A stretch of DNA of 64,000 bases from Asaia siamensis (lineage in GTDB: Bacteria > Pseudomonadota > Alphaproteobacteria > Acetobacterales > Acetobacteraceae), in assembly GCF_014635085.1 (NCBI RefSeq), contig NZ_BMCH01000002.1:1-64000 (forward strand), read 5' to 3'. Below, piece after piece: positions 25,964 through 35,153 of the stretch (positions within the stretch are counted from its first letter, which is position 1; the number at the start of each line of letters is the position of its first letter). A program made the position numbers and the translations under genes. The notes under the pieces are model-generated. The model did no database searches. It was given only the letters and a program-made list of their open reading frames with translations, and was not told where the DNA came from.

Positions 25964-27379
25964 ATGGCGATAGATTCAGATGCCGGAAATACGGAAGGCG
26001 TACTGGCGTCGGTTTTCGATGCAACAAAATTCAAGATCCTGGTCATCGGCGTACTGGCAGCCCTTGCCGGTCTGATGTCCGGTCTGGATATCGGCGTTGT
26101 TGCTGGCGCGCTCGATTTCTTCGCCAAACAATATCATGCCTCGACTTTCGCTCAGGAATGGGTGGTCAGCTCCATGATGGCCGGTGCCGCTGTTGGCGCA
26201 CTTGCTGCGGGCTGGATGTCACATGCGCTGGGTCGCAAGCGGTCGCTCATCGCTGGTGCCTCGATTTTCGTGATCGGTTCGATCGGCTGCGCCCTCAGCT
26301 GGTCCATTCCTTCCATGATCACCTTCCGTGTGGTCATGGGTCTGGCTGTCGGTATTTCTGCCTTCACGGCACCGCTTTATCTGTCGGAAATCGCCAGTGA
26401 GGCGACACGCGGCGCCATGGTGTCGACCTATCAGCTCATGGTGACGGTCGGTATCTTCCTCGCCTTTCTGTCCAACACCTATTTCTCCTATTCAGGCGAC
26501 TGGCGCTGGATGTTCGGCGTGGCTGCCATTCCGGCTGCGCTGTTCCTGATCGGTGTGCTTTTCCTGCCGTACAGCCCCCGCTGGCTGATCATGCAGGGGC
26601 GCCACAAGGAAGCGCGTGAAGTGCTGCTGTCGCTGCGTGAAGACCCGCTCGAAGCCGCCAAGGAAATCAAGGCCATCCGCGAACAGCTCGAGATCAAGCA
26701 GCATGGCTTCGAACTGCTCAAGACCAATTCGAATTTCCGTCGCTCGATCGCGCTCGGCATCATGCTGCAGGCCATGCAGCAGCTCGCCGGCATCAACATC
26801 ATCATGTATTATGCGCCGAAGATCCTTTCCAGCGCCGGGTTCGATGCCACGTCGCAGATGTGGTGCACGGCCATTATCGGTCTGGTGAACATGCTCGCGA
26901 CGTTCATCGCGGTTGGCCTTGTCGATAAATGGGGTCGCAAGCCCATCCTCTATATCGGCTTTTCGGTCATGGCGCTGGGTATGGCTGCGCTTGCTGTGCT
27001 GCTCAACACAGACATGTCCGGCGAGACGTCGAAATTCATCGCCATCTTCCTGCTGCTGCTGTTCTGCACGGGTTTCGCCATGTCGGCCGGGCCGCTCATG
27101 TGGGTGCTTTGCTCCGAAATTCAGCCCATGCAGGGTCGTAACCTTGGTATCTCGCTCTCGACGCTCACCAACTGGATTACCAACATGGTGGTGGGTGCCA
27201 GCTTCCTGACGTTGATGAACACCTTCGGGACGTCAGGCACGTTCTGGCTTTTTGCAGGTCTGAACGCCTCGTTCATCCTGCTGACCTTCCTCTTCGTCCC
27301 TGAGACCAAGGGCATGTCGCTGGAAGTCATCGAGAAGCGTCTCATGGCAGGCGAAAAACTGCGCAAGCTCGGACGCTGA
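25964..27379 (+). CDS. MFS sugar porter (GalP/XylE type)
   Basis: A 471-residue, 12-span proton symporter of the sugar-porter family. Signatures include GLMSGLDIGVVAGALDF in span 1, HALGRKRSLI, PLYLSEIASEATRGAMVS and QQLAGINIIMYYAPKI in span 7. LVDKWGRKPILY and PETKGMSLEVIEKRL close the protein. The QQLxGIN-YYAP motif is typical of glucose/galactose/xylose porters. It is only moderately similar to the other sugar porter of this window. A terminator follows at 27409. Confidence 0.93.
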   Translation: MAIDSDAGNTEGVLASVFDATKFKILVIGVLAALAGLMSGLDIGVVAGALDFFAKQYHASTFAQEWVVSSMMAGAAVGALAAGWMSHALGRKRSLIAGASIFVIGSIGCALSWSIPSMITFRVVMGLAVGISAFTAPLYLSEIASEATRGAMVSTYQLMVTVGIFLAFLSNTYFSYSGDWRWMFGVAAIPAALFLIGVLFLPYSPRWLIMQGRHKEAREVLLSLREDPLEAAKEIKAIREQLEIKQHGFELLKTNSNFRRSIALGIMLQAMQQLAGINIIMYYAPKILSSAGFDATSQMWCTAIIGLVNMLATFIAVGLVDKWGRKPILYIGFSVMALGMAALAVLLNTDMSGETSKFIAIFLLLLFCTGFAMSAGPLMWVLCSEIQPMQGRNLGISLSTLTNWITNMVVGASFLTLMNTFGTSGTFWLFAGLNASFILLTFLFVPETKGMSLEVIEKRLMAGEKLRKLGR

Positions 27380-27383
27380 CATC

Positions 27384-27505
27384 GCGCGGGGCTTTGCCCC
27401 GCCAACCGGAAGGGTTTTTCCCTTCTTTTTCATGACACTGATTTTCGAAGGGCATCGCCCTTCGGCCGGGTGTGGGGCAGTGCCCCTACCTTTCCCGGCA
27501 TCGCC
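27384..27505. repeat. Palindromic intergenic repeat, copy 1
   Basis: A string of hairpins: GGGGCTTTGCCCC, the terminator at 27409, CGAAGGGCATCGCCCTTCG (27446-27464) and GGGGCAGTGCCCC. The same architecture recurs at 41503-41580. Such GGGGCnnTGCCCC-type units are scattered in acetic acid bacterial genomes. Confidence 0.6.
27409..27430 (+). terminator. Rho-independent terminator after the sugar porter
   Basis: GAAGGG, a T-rich loop, CCCTTC, then TTTTT, 30 bases after the stop codon. Confidence 0.82.
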
Positions 27506-27720
27506 GTAAGACAGAGCGATGCCGGCTTTTGCCCCGTTCTCCGAACGAGGGGCCTCCCCTTGGCGTCTTTCCCAAAGCGTGGCTGCGCCGCAGCAGAGTC
27601 TGGTCATAGTCTCTGACTGCAGAAAAGATGAAGTTTATAAGAAATTTAACATGCTTCTCTTTGCGAGAGCGGACAAATGCCGGAAATTAGGAAAGTTTTT
27701 ACGCGAAGGCTGTCAAACAC

Positions 27721-29070
27721 ATGCTTCAGTTCGCCCCTTCCTCTACCGGCTCGCTTGTCATGCTGGCGATCTGCTTCGTCCTGGTTTGCGTCTTTGAATT
27801 TGCCAATGGCTTTCATGATACGGCCAATGCTGTCGCCACAGTCATCTATACCAATTCGCTGAAGCCACGTGTGGCGGTTATCTGGTCCGGGCTGATGAAC
27901 CTGCTGGGCGTGCTGCTTGGAGGGATTGCAGTGGCCTATACACTGGTGGAGCTGCTGCCCCCCGATGTTCTGACGCCGCCCAATGGCAACCCGGCAGTGC
28001 CGATGCTGGTATCGCTGTTCGGTACGGCTCTGGCGTGGAACCTCTGCACCTGGTGGTTCGGTATTCCCAACTCGTCGTCGCATTGCACGATCGGCGCGCT
28101 TATCGGGATTGCGATCGGGGATTCTTTCGTTCATGCGCGTGATCTGGGCCATAGTGTCGATTGGGGGCAGATCTGGAAAGTGCTTCGTGCTCTGGCGATC
28201 TCGCCATTGCTCGGCTTCTTTCTGGCGGGGCTGCTCTATCTGATCATTCGCTTTGCGATCAAAATGCCCGCGTTGTTTACGCCCCCCAAGCCGGATGAGA
28301 GCCCCAACCCCATCGTGCGGGCACTGCTGATTCTGACCTGCACGTCGGTCAGCTTTTCGCATGGCAGCAATGACGGGCAGAAAAGCATCGGTCTGATCAT
28401 GCTGACCATTATCGGTCTGATGCCTGCCAGCTTCGCCATGAATCCTGATCATCCGGTAGATCGCGTTCAGTTGGCGCAGATAGCCCAGCAGGCCCGCCCG
28501 CTGATCGAGCAATATGACCGCTACAGTTTCAAGCCAGATGCTCTGGCGGCAATCGACAGTCTTTCCAAGGTTGAAGGCCCTGCGACCCCGGCGCAGATCC
28601 GTGGCGATGTTTATGAAATCCTCTCCGGGCTGAGAGATGTCAGTGCCAACCCGGCTTCTTCAGGAAGTGAGAAGGCGACGAGCAGCCGTCTTGCGAAGGA
28701 ACTGCGCCCTAATGTCGAATATGCGCCTTACTGGGTCCGTGTCCTGAGTGCGTTGTGCCTCGGAATTGGCACCATGATTGGCTACCGGCGCATCGTCAAA
28801 ACGCTTGGTGAGGGCATTGGCAAGCGCCACCTTACTCCGGCTCAGGGCGCGGCCTCTGAACTGGTCGGTGCCGGGCTGATTGCCTCTGCGGGCTATACGG
28901 GCCTGCCGGTCTCGACCACCCATATCATCACCTCTGGCGTGGCGGGCACGATGGTCGCGGCAGGTTCGGGCATCAATATGCGTATGCTGACCAAGATTGC
29001 CCTGGCCTGGATCTTCACCCTGCCTGTCACCATCACAGTCGCTGCCTGCGCCTTTTACGTACTGGACTGA
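27721..29070 (+). CDS. pit: Low-affinity inorganic phosphate transporter (Pit/PHO4 family)
   Basis: A 449-residue inner-membrane protein with the duplicated PHO4 signature: FEFANGFHDTANAVATVIYT near residue 22 and GYTGLPVSTTHIITSGVAGT near 395. A polar central loop lies at about 240-325. It transports phosphate, often as a metal-phosphate complex, driven by protons. The ribosome binding site is weak (GAAGG). It stands alone between two intergenic regions. Confidence 0.93.
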   Translation: MLQFAPSSTGSLVMLAICFVLVCVFEFANGFHDTANAVATVIYTNSLKPRVAVIWSGLMNLLGVLLGGIAVAYTLVELLPPDVLTPPNGNPAVPMLVSLFGTALAWNLCTWWFGIPNSSSHCTIGALIGIAIGDSFVHARDLGHSVDWGQIWKVLRALAISPLLGFFLAGLLYLIIRFAIKMPALFTPPKPDESPNPIVRALLILTCTSVSFSHGSNDGQKSIGLIMLTIIGLMPASFAMNPDHPVDRVQLAQIAQQARPLIEQYDRYSFKPDALAAIDSLSKVEGPATPAQIRGDVYEILSGLRDVSANPASSGSEKATSSRLAKELRPNVEYAPYWVRVLSALCLGIGTMIGYRRIVKTLGEGIGKRHLTPAQGAASELVGAGLIASAGYTGLPVSTTHIITSGVAGTMVAAGSGINMRMLTKIALAWIFTLPVTITVAACAFYVLD

Positions 29071-29659
29071 GAGGCGCTCCGGACAGCGCTGGGGTGTTTC
29101 GAGGCATGAGGGTGCATAAGAGTGATGGCGATGCTGCTAGGGCAAAGCGCCGATTCAGGCACTGGAGAAATACGCCTCAGAGGCTGACCCGGCGAAGACA
29201 GGATTATTTCTGGGCGGCGCGGGCGTAGCCGCCTCGGGACATGTGGTGGACGATAGACGCCCGTAAAAATCGCTTATGCGATATAAACACCCATGATGCT
29301 AAGGAATTTCCGCACAGCGAGCATATCATGAAAGTCTAGAGTGGAGCGGTCGGTCTCGAAAACCGAAATATTACAAGTTAGATAGAGAAACGACTACAAT
29401 GAATTCGTAAGGAATTTATTTTTTTTGCTATCAAAAAAATTGTTGATGATAAAATGACTATTTTAATAATTTCAATATTATTTATATATTTAAATTATAT
29501 TTTTAAATATGAATACCGCACGATAGTGGATGCTTTCTGTGGAAAAACATCAGTTATTGGGGAGGCACTTTTTTTGTCTTGAGTGGCGAGTTTCACGAAC
29601 CCGTGACCCTTTGCCGCGTTCGGCAACTCGCAAATCTGAATGCAGGGGGGTTTTGCTCG
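29071..29659. other. Long gap with an AT-rich core before the EAL gene
   Basis: A weak hairpin (GCGCT...AGCGC, 29074-29089) follows pit. Around 29140-29265 there is a short readable stretch without a start codon (APIQALEKYASEADP...), possibly a gene remnant. From 29380 to 29530 the DNA is extremely AT-rich, with A/T runs forming an imperfect hairpin. No gene can be supported. The AT-rich part probably contains the EAL gene promoter and could be foreign DNA. Confidence 0.4.
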
Positions 29660-30424
29660 ATGATTGCGCCATTTTGGTCTCGAGGTAAGCGTAAACTCTG
29701 CAAAGGATGCAGCGACGATGCCGGGTTCGATCTGCCGATTACGATGGCCTTCCAGCCTATCGTGGACCTTTCCAGCCGTCGCGTCTTCGCCTATGAGGCC
29801 CTCGTTCGTGGTGTTAACGGGGCTGGAGCGCAGGAAGTGCTCTCGCAGGTCACGCCCAAAAATCGCTATGCCTTCGATCAGAAATGCCGTGTTACCGCGA
29901 TCACTCTGGCTGCAGAGCTGGGGCTTGCCGAGCAGGGCGCCTATCTGTCGATCAATTTCCTGCCCAATGCTGTCTACGAACCCAGCGCCTGTATCGGTGC
30001 GACCCTTGAGGCAGCCGAACGCGTCAATTTCCCCACCTCAAACATCCTCTTCGAATTTTGCGAAAACGAGGCTGTCGATACGGAACACCTGCTCCATATT
30101 CTGCAGAGCTATGACTCAATGGGATTCAAGACGGCAATCGATGATTTTGGAGCCGGATATGCTGGCCTCAACCTTCTTGCCCGGTTTCAGCCCGATTACG
30201 TGAAGCTCGACATGGGCCTTTCCCGTGACATCGATACGACCCCCGTCAAACAGGTCATGATGCGCCATACGGTGGCCATGCTTGATGGTCTGGGCATTAC
30301 ACCGATCTGCGAAGGGGTCGAGACACCGGAAGAAGCCAGCGTTCTCTCTGAAATCGGCATCTCGCTGCAGCAAGGCTATGTCTACGCCAAACCGGCCCTC
30401 GCAGAGTTGCCCATGGTTCACTGA
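29660..30424 (+). CDS. EAL-domain cyclic-di-GMP phosphodiesterase
   Basis: A stand-alone EAL protein of about 254 residues that would cleave cyclic di-GMP to pGpG. The key residues are all visible: EAL glutamate (FAYEALVRG), asparagine (SINFLPN), second glutamate (FCENEAV), paired aspartates (AIDDFGAGY), lysine (YVKLDMG), EGVET and the QG of LQQGYVYAKP. No transmembrane or sensor domain is attached; a short N-terminal KGC-DD stretch contains two or three cysteines. The ATG was preferred to an upstream TTG (29579) because an AGGGGGG box lies nine bases before it. It is likely cytosolic. Confidence 0.9.
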   Translation: MIAPFWSRGKRKLCKGCSDDAGFDLPITMAFQPIVDLSSRRVFAYEALVRGVNGAGAQEVLSQVTPKNRYAFDQKCRVTAITLAAELGLAEQGAYLSINFLPNAVYEPSACIGATLEAAERVNFPTSNILFEFCENEAVDTEHLLHILQSYDSMGFKTAIDDFGAGYAGLNLLARFQPDYVKLDMGLSRDIDTTPVKQVMMRHTVAMLDGLGITPICEGVETPEEASVLSEIGISLQQGYVYAKPALAELPMVH

Positions 30425-30483
30425 CCGGGCGTCAGGAGCAGGGATGCGGGCATTTCGTGGTGCAATATGCTATGGGGTGCGTC

Positions 30484-30906
30484 ATGGCAATTTCCATTCT
30501 CCCCGGCTTGTCCCTTGCCGACAGCGAGCTTGAGGTCAGCTATATTCTGGCGTCCGGGCCCGGCGGGCAGAACGTCAACAAGGTAGCAACCGCAGCGCAG
30601 CTGCGATTCGATGCAGCGCGTTCCGCGTCTTTGCCAGAACGGGTGCGCGTGCGGCTGCTGGAGATCGCCGGTAGCCGGGCAACGCGAGATGGCGTGGTCG
30701 TCATAACGGCCCGGCGCTTCCGCACGCAGATACGCAATCGCGAAGACGCAATCGAACGTCTGGTTACAATGATCCGCGAAGCCGCCCATCGTCAGGCGTT
30801 CCGGGTACCCACGCGTCCGGGGCGCGCGGCGCGCGCCCGGCGGATGGACGGTAAATCCCACCGCGCGGGGATCAAGCGCGGACGGGCTACGCCCCGGGAA
30901 GACTGA
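30484..30906 (+). CDS. arfB: Alternative ribosome-rescue factor ArfB (peptidyl-tRNA hydrolase)
   Basis: Releases peptides from ribosomes stalled without a stop codon. The 140-residue protein has the catalytic GGQ at 27-29 (SGPGGQNVNKVATA) in a class-I release-factor-like domain. Its basic C-terminal tail (RPGRAARARRMDGKSHRAG) is of the type that enters the empty mRNA channel. The ATG at 30484 fits the family start (MAISI); an upstream ATG at 30457 would add nine residues without similarity. Confidence 0.93.
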   Translation: MAISILPGLSLADSELEVSYILASGPGGQNVNKVATAAQLRFDAARSASLPERVRVRLLEIAGSRATRDGVVVITARRFRTQIRNREDAIERLVTMIREAAHRQAFRVPTRPGRAARARRMDGKSHRAGIKRGRATPRED

Positions 30907-31103
30907 AACGCGCGGTTGGACTTGTGAGAGCGTCCATGTTTCGAACATAAGCGCCGCTAAGTGGAAAGACCGCCCCCCTTCATCCGCTCCTTCCGTTGCG
31001 TCCTATGTGAGCGGCGGGAGCTTCGTAATCTGGCTGGAGGGACGTAGTGTAGAGCATCTCCGTGAGGAAGGACTGTGCGCCCACTCAAATGCGCTAGGAA
31101 AAA

Positions 31104-31478
31104 ATGAAAAAATATCTTGATGAATTTCAGAAATATCCCGTTTTCGGGAAATCAATTGAAAAATACATTATCAAGTATAGGTATATACCGAACCTGACAT
31201 TCATGGAGATTGGAAAAATTATCGGAGATAACATCGAAAATATTGATATTGCGCAACTAAAGGAAATATTCCTCTTGGTAGAGGAGGGTGTATCATCCAA
31301 AGATGATCATATTAGCACTATAATGGCTACACATCTTCTTGAGGCATTTTATAATTCCATCTCTGGAAAAGATTGTTATTCTATTTATAAAAAATACCTT
31401 GGGGAAAATTCCTGTAACTATATCGAAGCTTATTTTTTAAAACCATGGGGGAATGAAACAAAGTTTCAGGACTCATAG
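31104..31478 (+). CDS. AT-rich orphan, 124 residues
   Basis: Starts MKKYLDEFQKYPVFGKSIEK after an AGGA box five bases upstream. It is a helical, acidic protein using Lys/Ile/Asn-rich codons quite unlike the GC-rich genes around it, so it is probably acquired. The size, composition and all-helical look resemble immunity proteins of contact-dependent or polymorphic toxins, but no toxin gene is seen and I do not recognise the family. It sits between arfB and an integrase remnant, in what looks like a decayed island at tRNA-Glu. Confidence 0.7.
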   Translation: MKKYLDEFQKYPVFGKSIEKYIIKYRYIPNLTFMEIGKIIGDNIENIDIAQLKEIFLLVEEGVSSKDDHISTIMATHLLEAFYNSISGKDCYSIYKKYLGENSCNYIEAYFLKPWGNETKFQDS

Positions 31479-31640
31479 CAGTGGGGAAGCTAGTATATCC
31501 GTCAAGGTGTTGATTTTACGCTTGGGGTTAGGTCCGCGGCGGTTTTTCTAGCCCGTTTACCGCTGTTTCCCTCACATCCAACCCGCCTCCGATGGATCAA
31601 CAGGTTATTGGAAGTAGGGGAGGGGGGTACGATAAGATGT

Positions 31641-31994
31641 CTATCTGACAGACGTTGGTTCAGCCACCTCGATCTTGTCTGCAAGTTCCTGCATGACGGG
31701 CTGGTAGTAGCGGTCGAGCGATTTAAGATCGCGGTACCCGGTGACCCGCATCAGATCGAGCGGGTTCGCAAGATAGCGCGCCAGACGCGACGTAGTCTCG
31801 TGGCGTAGATCGACCTTGGCACGTTTTCCAGTGAGCCAGCGGCGAGACAGTGCTGAGGATGCGAAGGTCTTTCTCAGGCGTTTGCCATCGACCATCTTGT
31901 GGGCCTGATACTGGCCCGCGCCGCGGTATCAAACCCCTTTTGGGAGCGGTTTATCTGTGGCCGGGTCGATGCCTGATCTTTCTGATTCGCTCAT
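31641..31994 (-). pseudogene. Tyrosine-recombinase (phage integrase) remnant
   Basis: From an ATG at 31994 the frame reads MSESERSGIDPATDKPLPKG, then a stop. It resumes as YRGAGQYQAHKMVDGKRLRKTF and then jumps to the catalytic C-terminus (RHETTSRLA, LMRVTGYRDLKSLDRYYQP). The conserved arginine and histidine of the C-terminal box and the final tyrosine are recognisable, but the central core-binding domain is missing and there is an internal stop. At about 350 bases it is a third of a normal integrase gene. It lies 130 bases from the 3' end of tRNA-Glu, the classic place for an island integrase. Confidence 0.75.
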
Positions 31995-32123
31995 GCGAAG
32001 CCCCTGATACCTAAGAGCCATAATTTCCTGACAGGCTCAGGAATGGCTCAAAATCAACATTTTGGTGAATCAGGATTTCGCTTCTAGCCGGCTGCATCCC
32101 GCAGAGAACTGCGGTAAATGCCG

Positions 32124-32199
32124 TGGTGTCCCGTACGGGATTCGAACCCGTGTTACCGCCGTGAAAGGGCGGTGTCCTAGGCCTCTAGACGAACGGGAC
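32124..32199 (-). tRNA. tRNA-Glu (anticodon UUC)
   Basis: On the minus strand the gene begins GTCCCGTTCGTCTAGAGG and ends with the T-arm GGTTCGAATCC and acceptor ACGGGAC, followed by A and an encoded CCA. The anticodon stem CCGCC/GGCGG encloses CTTTCAC, giving anticodon TTC (Glu). The 7-bp acceptor stem is perfect. Its 3' end faces the integrase remnant. Confidence 0.96.
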
Positions 32200-32246
32200 T
32201 GGAGGCGTGAGCGGCTGATTATCCCAGCGGGGGGGAGGGGTCAACC

Positions 32247-34055
32247 CTAAATCGTGGCAGCGTCCAAAATAAAAAAGCTCAGCATGTCCTGACCTTGCCA
32301 TTGCTCGCAGCGCAGCTGCCCAGCCACGTGCAGAACAGGCATGGACCGGTCTTCCAGCAAGGCAGCAAATGCCTTGTCGGCAGCTCTGAAGACGAGCCCG
32401 CGCAGTCTGCCACCGTCCTCGCCCTGAAGAATCACGCGCAGCGTGTTGCCGTCGCGACCGATGCGCTCTGTCTTGACCGCACGAACACGGCTGATTGCAA
32501 TGACTGGCTCTTCATGACCAGCCCCGAAAGGACCGAGCCGGGCAAGCTGGGTGGCGATCTCGGCTGTGGCGCCGCGCAGGCTCAGAATGCCGTCGATGCA
32601 GAGCGAGTCATGACGGGGCCGTTCGCGCGCCTCGGCAAGAAAATCGTCCAGAAAGGCATGAAATGTCGGCGCCTTCTCTGCGGAAAGAGAGAACCCTGCC
32701 GCCATGGCATGGCCACCACCGGTCAGAAGCAACTCTGACTGACAGGCGCCGATGATGGCGGCTCCGATATCGATGCCAGGAACAGAACGGGCTGATCCCT
32801 TGATCAGGCCATCCTGCAAGGCGCCCACCAGAACGGGGCGATTGCATCGTTCACGCACCCGGCTGGCGACAATGCCGACAACGCCCGGGTGCCAGTTCTC
32901 GCCATATAGAAACAGGGCGGCATGGCCTGCCTCAAGCTGGGCGTCGCCCTGCTGGTAGGCTTCGGTCAGGATATCGGCTTCGACGGTCTGGCGCTGGCGA
33001 TTGATCTCATCCAGCTTCTCGGCCAGAGCGCGGGCTTCGAAGGCATCATCGCTCAGCAGAAGCTTCACACCTAACTCGGCCTGGGCGATGCGCCCTCCGG
33101 CATTGATGCGTGGCCCTATGCCGAAGCCGCAGGCCATGGCGCTTGCCGTTTCCTTGACACCAGCGACAGAGGCCAGCGTGGCGAGACCCAATCTTTCCCC
33201 GCGCCCCATGACGCGCAGCCCCTGCGCGACAAAAGCTCGGTTCAGATCGCGTAACGGCATGACGTCGCAGATCGTCGCCAGCGCAACCAGATCGAGCTTG
33301 CGCAGCAAGGCGGGTTCTTCATGCGTGTCGAACCAGCCCGAAAGTCTGAGACTGCGGCAGGTGGCGATGAGGGTCAGAAAGGCGACAGCCGTGGCGCAGA
33401 GATGCCCAAGCCCTGAATCGCAGTCGAGACGGTTGGGATTCACCACGATGCAGCCGGGCAGAACAGCCCCATCCGGCTTGTGGTGATCCAGCACGATAAT
33501 ATCGCCGCCCTCACGCAGACGGTCGAGCAGAGACACTGCTGCCGTGCCGCAATCGACGCAGATCAGGAGCGTAGCGCCCTTTTCGCGGAGTCCTTCCAGC
33601 GCGGGCCCGTTCGGGCCGTACCCTTCCTTCTGCCGGTCGGGGATATGAAAATGCACTGCGCAGCCAAGATCGCGCAGGGTTTCGGTCAGAATGGTCGTGC
33701 CGCAGGCGCCATCGACGTCGTAATCACCGAAAACACCGATCGTCTCGCCATTTCTGACGGCCTGGGCAATTCTGTTACAGGCCTCATCCATATCGCGCAG
33801 GCAGGAAGGGTCTGGCAGCCAGTCGCGCAGACGAGGGTCCAGAAATGCGGCAACGCGGGCGGCTTCAACGCCCCTGCTGTGCAGGATACGGGCCAGGATT
33901 TCGGGAATGGCGGCGCGTTGCGCCATGGCCAGAGCCAGTCGGCCATCGCCAGTGGCGAGGCTCTCATCGCGCCAGACCCATGCTCTTCCGCTACCGCTGG
34001 AATGGACCGAAAGAACCGGTTCTGGTGAGGCGATGAGGGAGGGGGCGTCAGACAT
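32247..34055 (-). CDS. recJ: Single-stranded-DNA-specific 5'-3' exonuclease RecJ
   Basis: A 602-residue DHH-family nuclease used in RecF recombination and mismatch repair. It shows GDYDVDGACGTTILT (D111, D113), the D/C block ICVDCGT, the DHH motif at 190-192 (VLDHHKPDG) and the DHHA1 region with GGGHAMAAGFSL. A C-terminal OB-like domain follows. Length matches RecJ. It ends a co-directional set with glpX, hom and an aminotransferase. Confidence 0.95.
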   Translation of the reverse strand: MSDAPSLIASPEPVLSVHSSGSGRAWVWRDESLATGDGRLALAMAQRAAIPEILARILHSRGVEAARVAAFLDPRLRDWLPDPSCLRDMDEACNRIAQAVRNGETIGVFGDYDVDGACGTTILTETLRDLGCAVHFHIPDRQKEGYGPNGPALEGLREKGATLLICVDCGTAAVSLLDRLREGGDIIVLDHHKPDGAVLPGCIVVNPNRLDCDSGLGHLCATAVAFLTLIATCRSLRLSGWFDTHEEPALLRKLDLVALATICDVMPLRDLNRAFVAQGLRVMGRGERLGLATLASVAGVKETASAMACGFGIGPRINAGGRIAQAELGVKLLLSDDAFEARALAEKLDEINRQRQTVEADILTEAYQQGDAQLEAGHAALFLYGENWHPGVVGIVASRVRERCNRPVLVGALQDGLIKGSARSVPGIDIGAAIIGACQSELLLTGGGHAMAAGFSLSAEKAPTFHAFLDDFLAEARERPRHDSLCIDGILSLRGATAEIATQLARLGPFGAGHEEPVIAISRVRAVKTERIGRDGNTLRVILQGEDGGRLRGLVFRAADKAFAALLEDRSMPVLHVAGQLRCEQWQGQDMLSFFILDAATI

Positions 34056-34076
34056 ACGCCCCCTTATAGTTCGGGA

Positions 34077-35069
34077 TCAGTGACCTGCCCACGTCTTGGT
34101 GGAGAAATCATGACGCCCTTCGATGAAGCGCACTGTGGCCGATTTCGACCGCATGACGATGGAATGTGTGCGGGCAATGGTCGGGCCATAGAAACGTACG
34201 CCACGCAGCAACGTGCCGGTGGTCACACCCGTGGCCGAGAACAGCACGTCACCACGCGCCATGTCATGCAGGCCAAGCTTGCGGGTGGGGTCGTTGCCCG
34301 GGTCCATCGAGCGTGCGCGCTCGACCTGGCTTTCGTCCTCGAACATGAGACGGCCCTGCATCTGACCACCGACGCAACGCACGGCAGCAGCGGCCAGAAC
34401 GCCTTCCGGCGCGCCGCCTGAACCTGCATAGATATCTACGCGGCTCTCATCCATACAGGCGGCAATGGCGGCGGCAACGTCGCCATCGGTCAGAAGCATG
34501 ACGCGGGCGCCAGCTTCACGGGCGCGGGCAATCAGCTCCTCATGGCGCTCGCGATCGAGGGCGCACATGGTGATGGAGGAAATATCCTTGCCCTTGGCTT
34601 TGGCGAGGTCACGCAGCGTGGTCTCGATTGGGGCATCGATATCGATCAGATCGTCCGGCAGGTTGGGGCCGACCACCAGCTTCTGCATGTAGATGTCAGG
34701 AGCATGGAGGAAATTGCCACTTTCAGCCAACGCCACCATGGTCATGGCGTTCGGCATATCCTTGGCGCAGAGATTGGTGCCCTCAAGCGGGTCGACGGCG
34801 ATATCCATCTTCGGCCCGCCAGCGCCTACCTTTTCGCCGATATAGAGCATCGGCGCTTCATCCATCTCGCCTTCACCGATGACGACCGTCCCCTCGATCG
34901 CCACTGTGTCGAACGCTGCCCGCATGGCCTGAACGGCCGCACCGTCAGCCTCGTTCTTTTCCCCACGGCCTGTCCAGGCCGATGACGAGATGGCTGCTGC
35001 CTCGGTTACGCGAACGAGTTCGAGCGCGAGGTTGCGATCCGTCACTTTATACTTAGGAGAGAAAGGCAT
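34077..35069 (-). CDS. glpX: Class II fructose-1,6-bisphosphatase
   Basis: A 330-residue GlpX-type phosphatase that makes fructose 6-phosphate in gluconeogenesis. It has the metal/substrate block VDPLEGTNLCAKDMPNAMTM near residue 93, the early EGTVVIGEGEMDEAPMLY and GSGGAPEGVLAAAA. The C-terminal FSATGVTTGTLLRGVRF completes the family pattern. In organisms with weak glycolysis such as acetic acid bacteria, this step feeds the pentose phosphate pathway. It is read from the hom side, about 85 bases after it. Confidence 0.95.
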   Translation of the reverse strand: MPFSPKYKVTDRNLALELVRVTEAAAISSSAWTGRGEKNEADGAAVQAMRAAFDTVAIEGTVVIGEGEMDEAPMLYIGEKVGAGGPKMDIAVDPLEGTNLCAKDMPNAMTMVALAESGNFLHAPDIYMQKLVVGPNLPDDLIDIDAPIETTLRDLAKAKGKDISSITMCALDRERHEELIARAREAGARVMLLTDGDVAAAIAACMDESRVDIYAGSGGAPEGVLAAAAVRCVGGQMQGRLMFEDESQVERARSMDPGNDPTRKLGLHDMARGDVLFSATGVTTGTLLRGVRFYGPTIARTHSIVMRSKSATVRFIEGRHDFSTKTWAGH

Positions 35070-35153
35070 CCGGTAAATCCTATCTGTACTCTATCCAGCT
35101 GAGCCGGAATTGCGACACGCCCTGTTATGCCGGGATGTGCCGCCTTTGCCACA

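Noticed and set aside
29140-29265. Readable stretch APIQALEKYASEADP before the EAL gene
   Set aside because: A stop codon closes the frame upstream before any start codon; at most a remnant.
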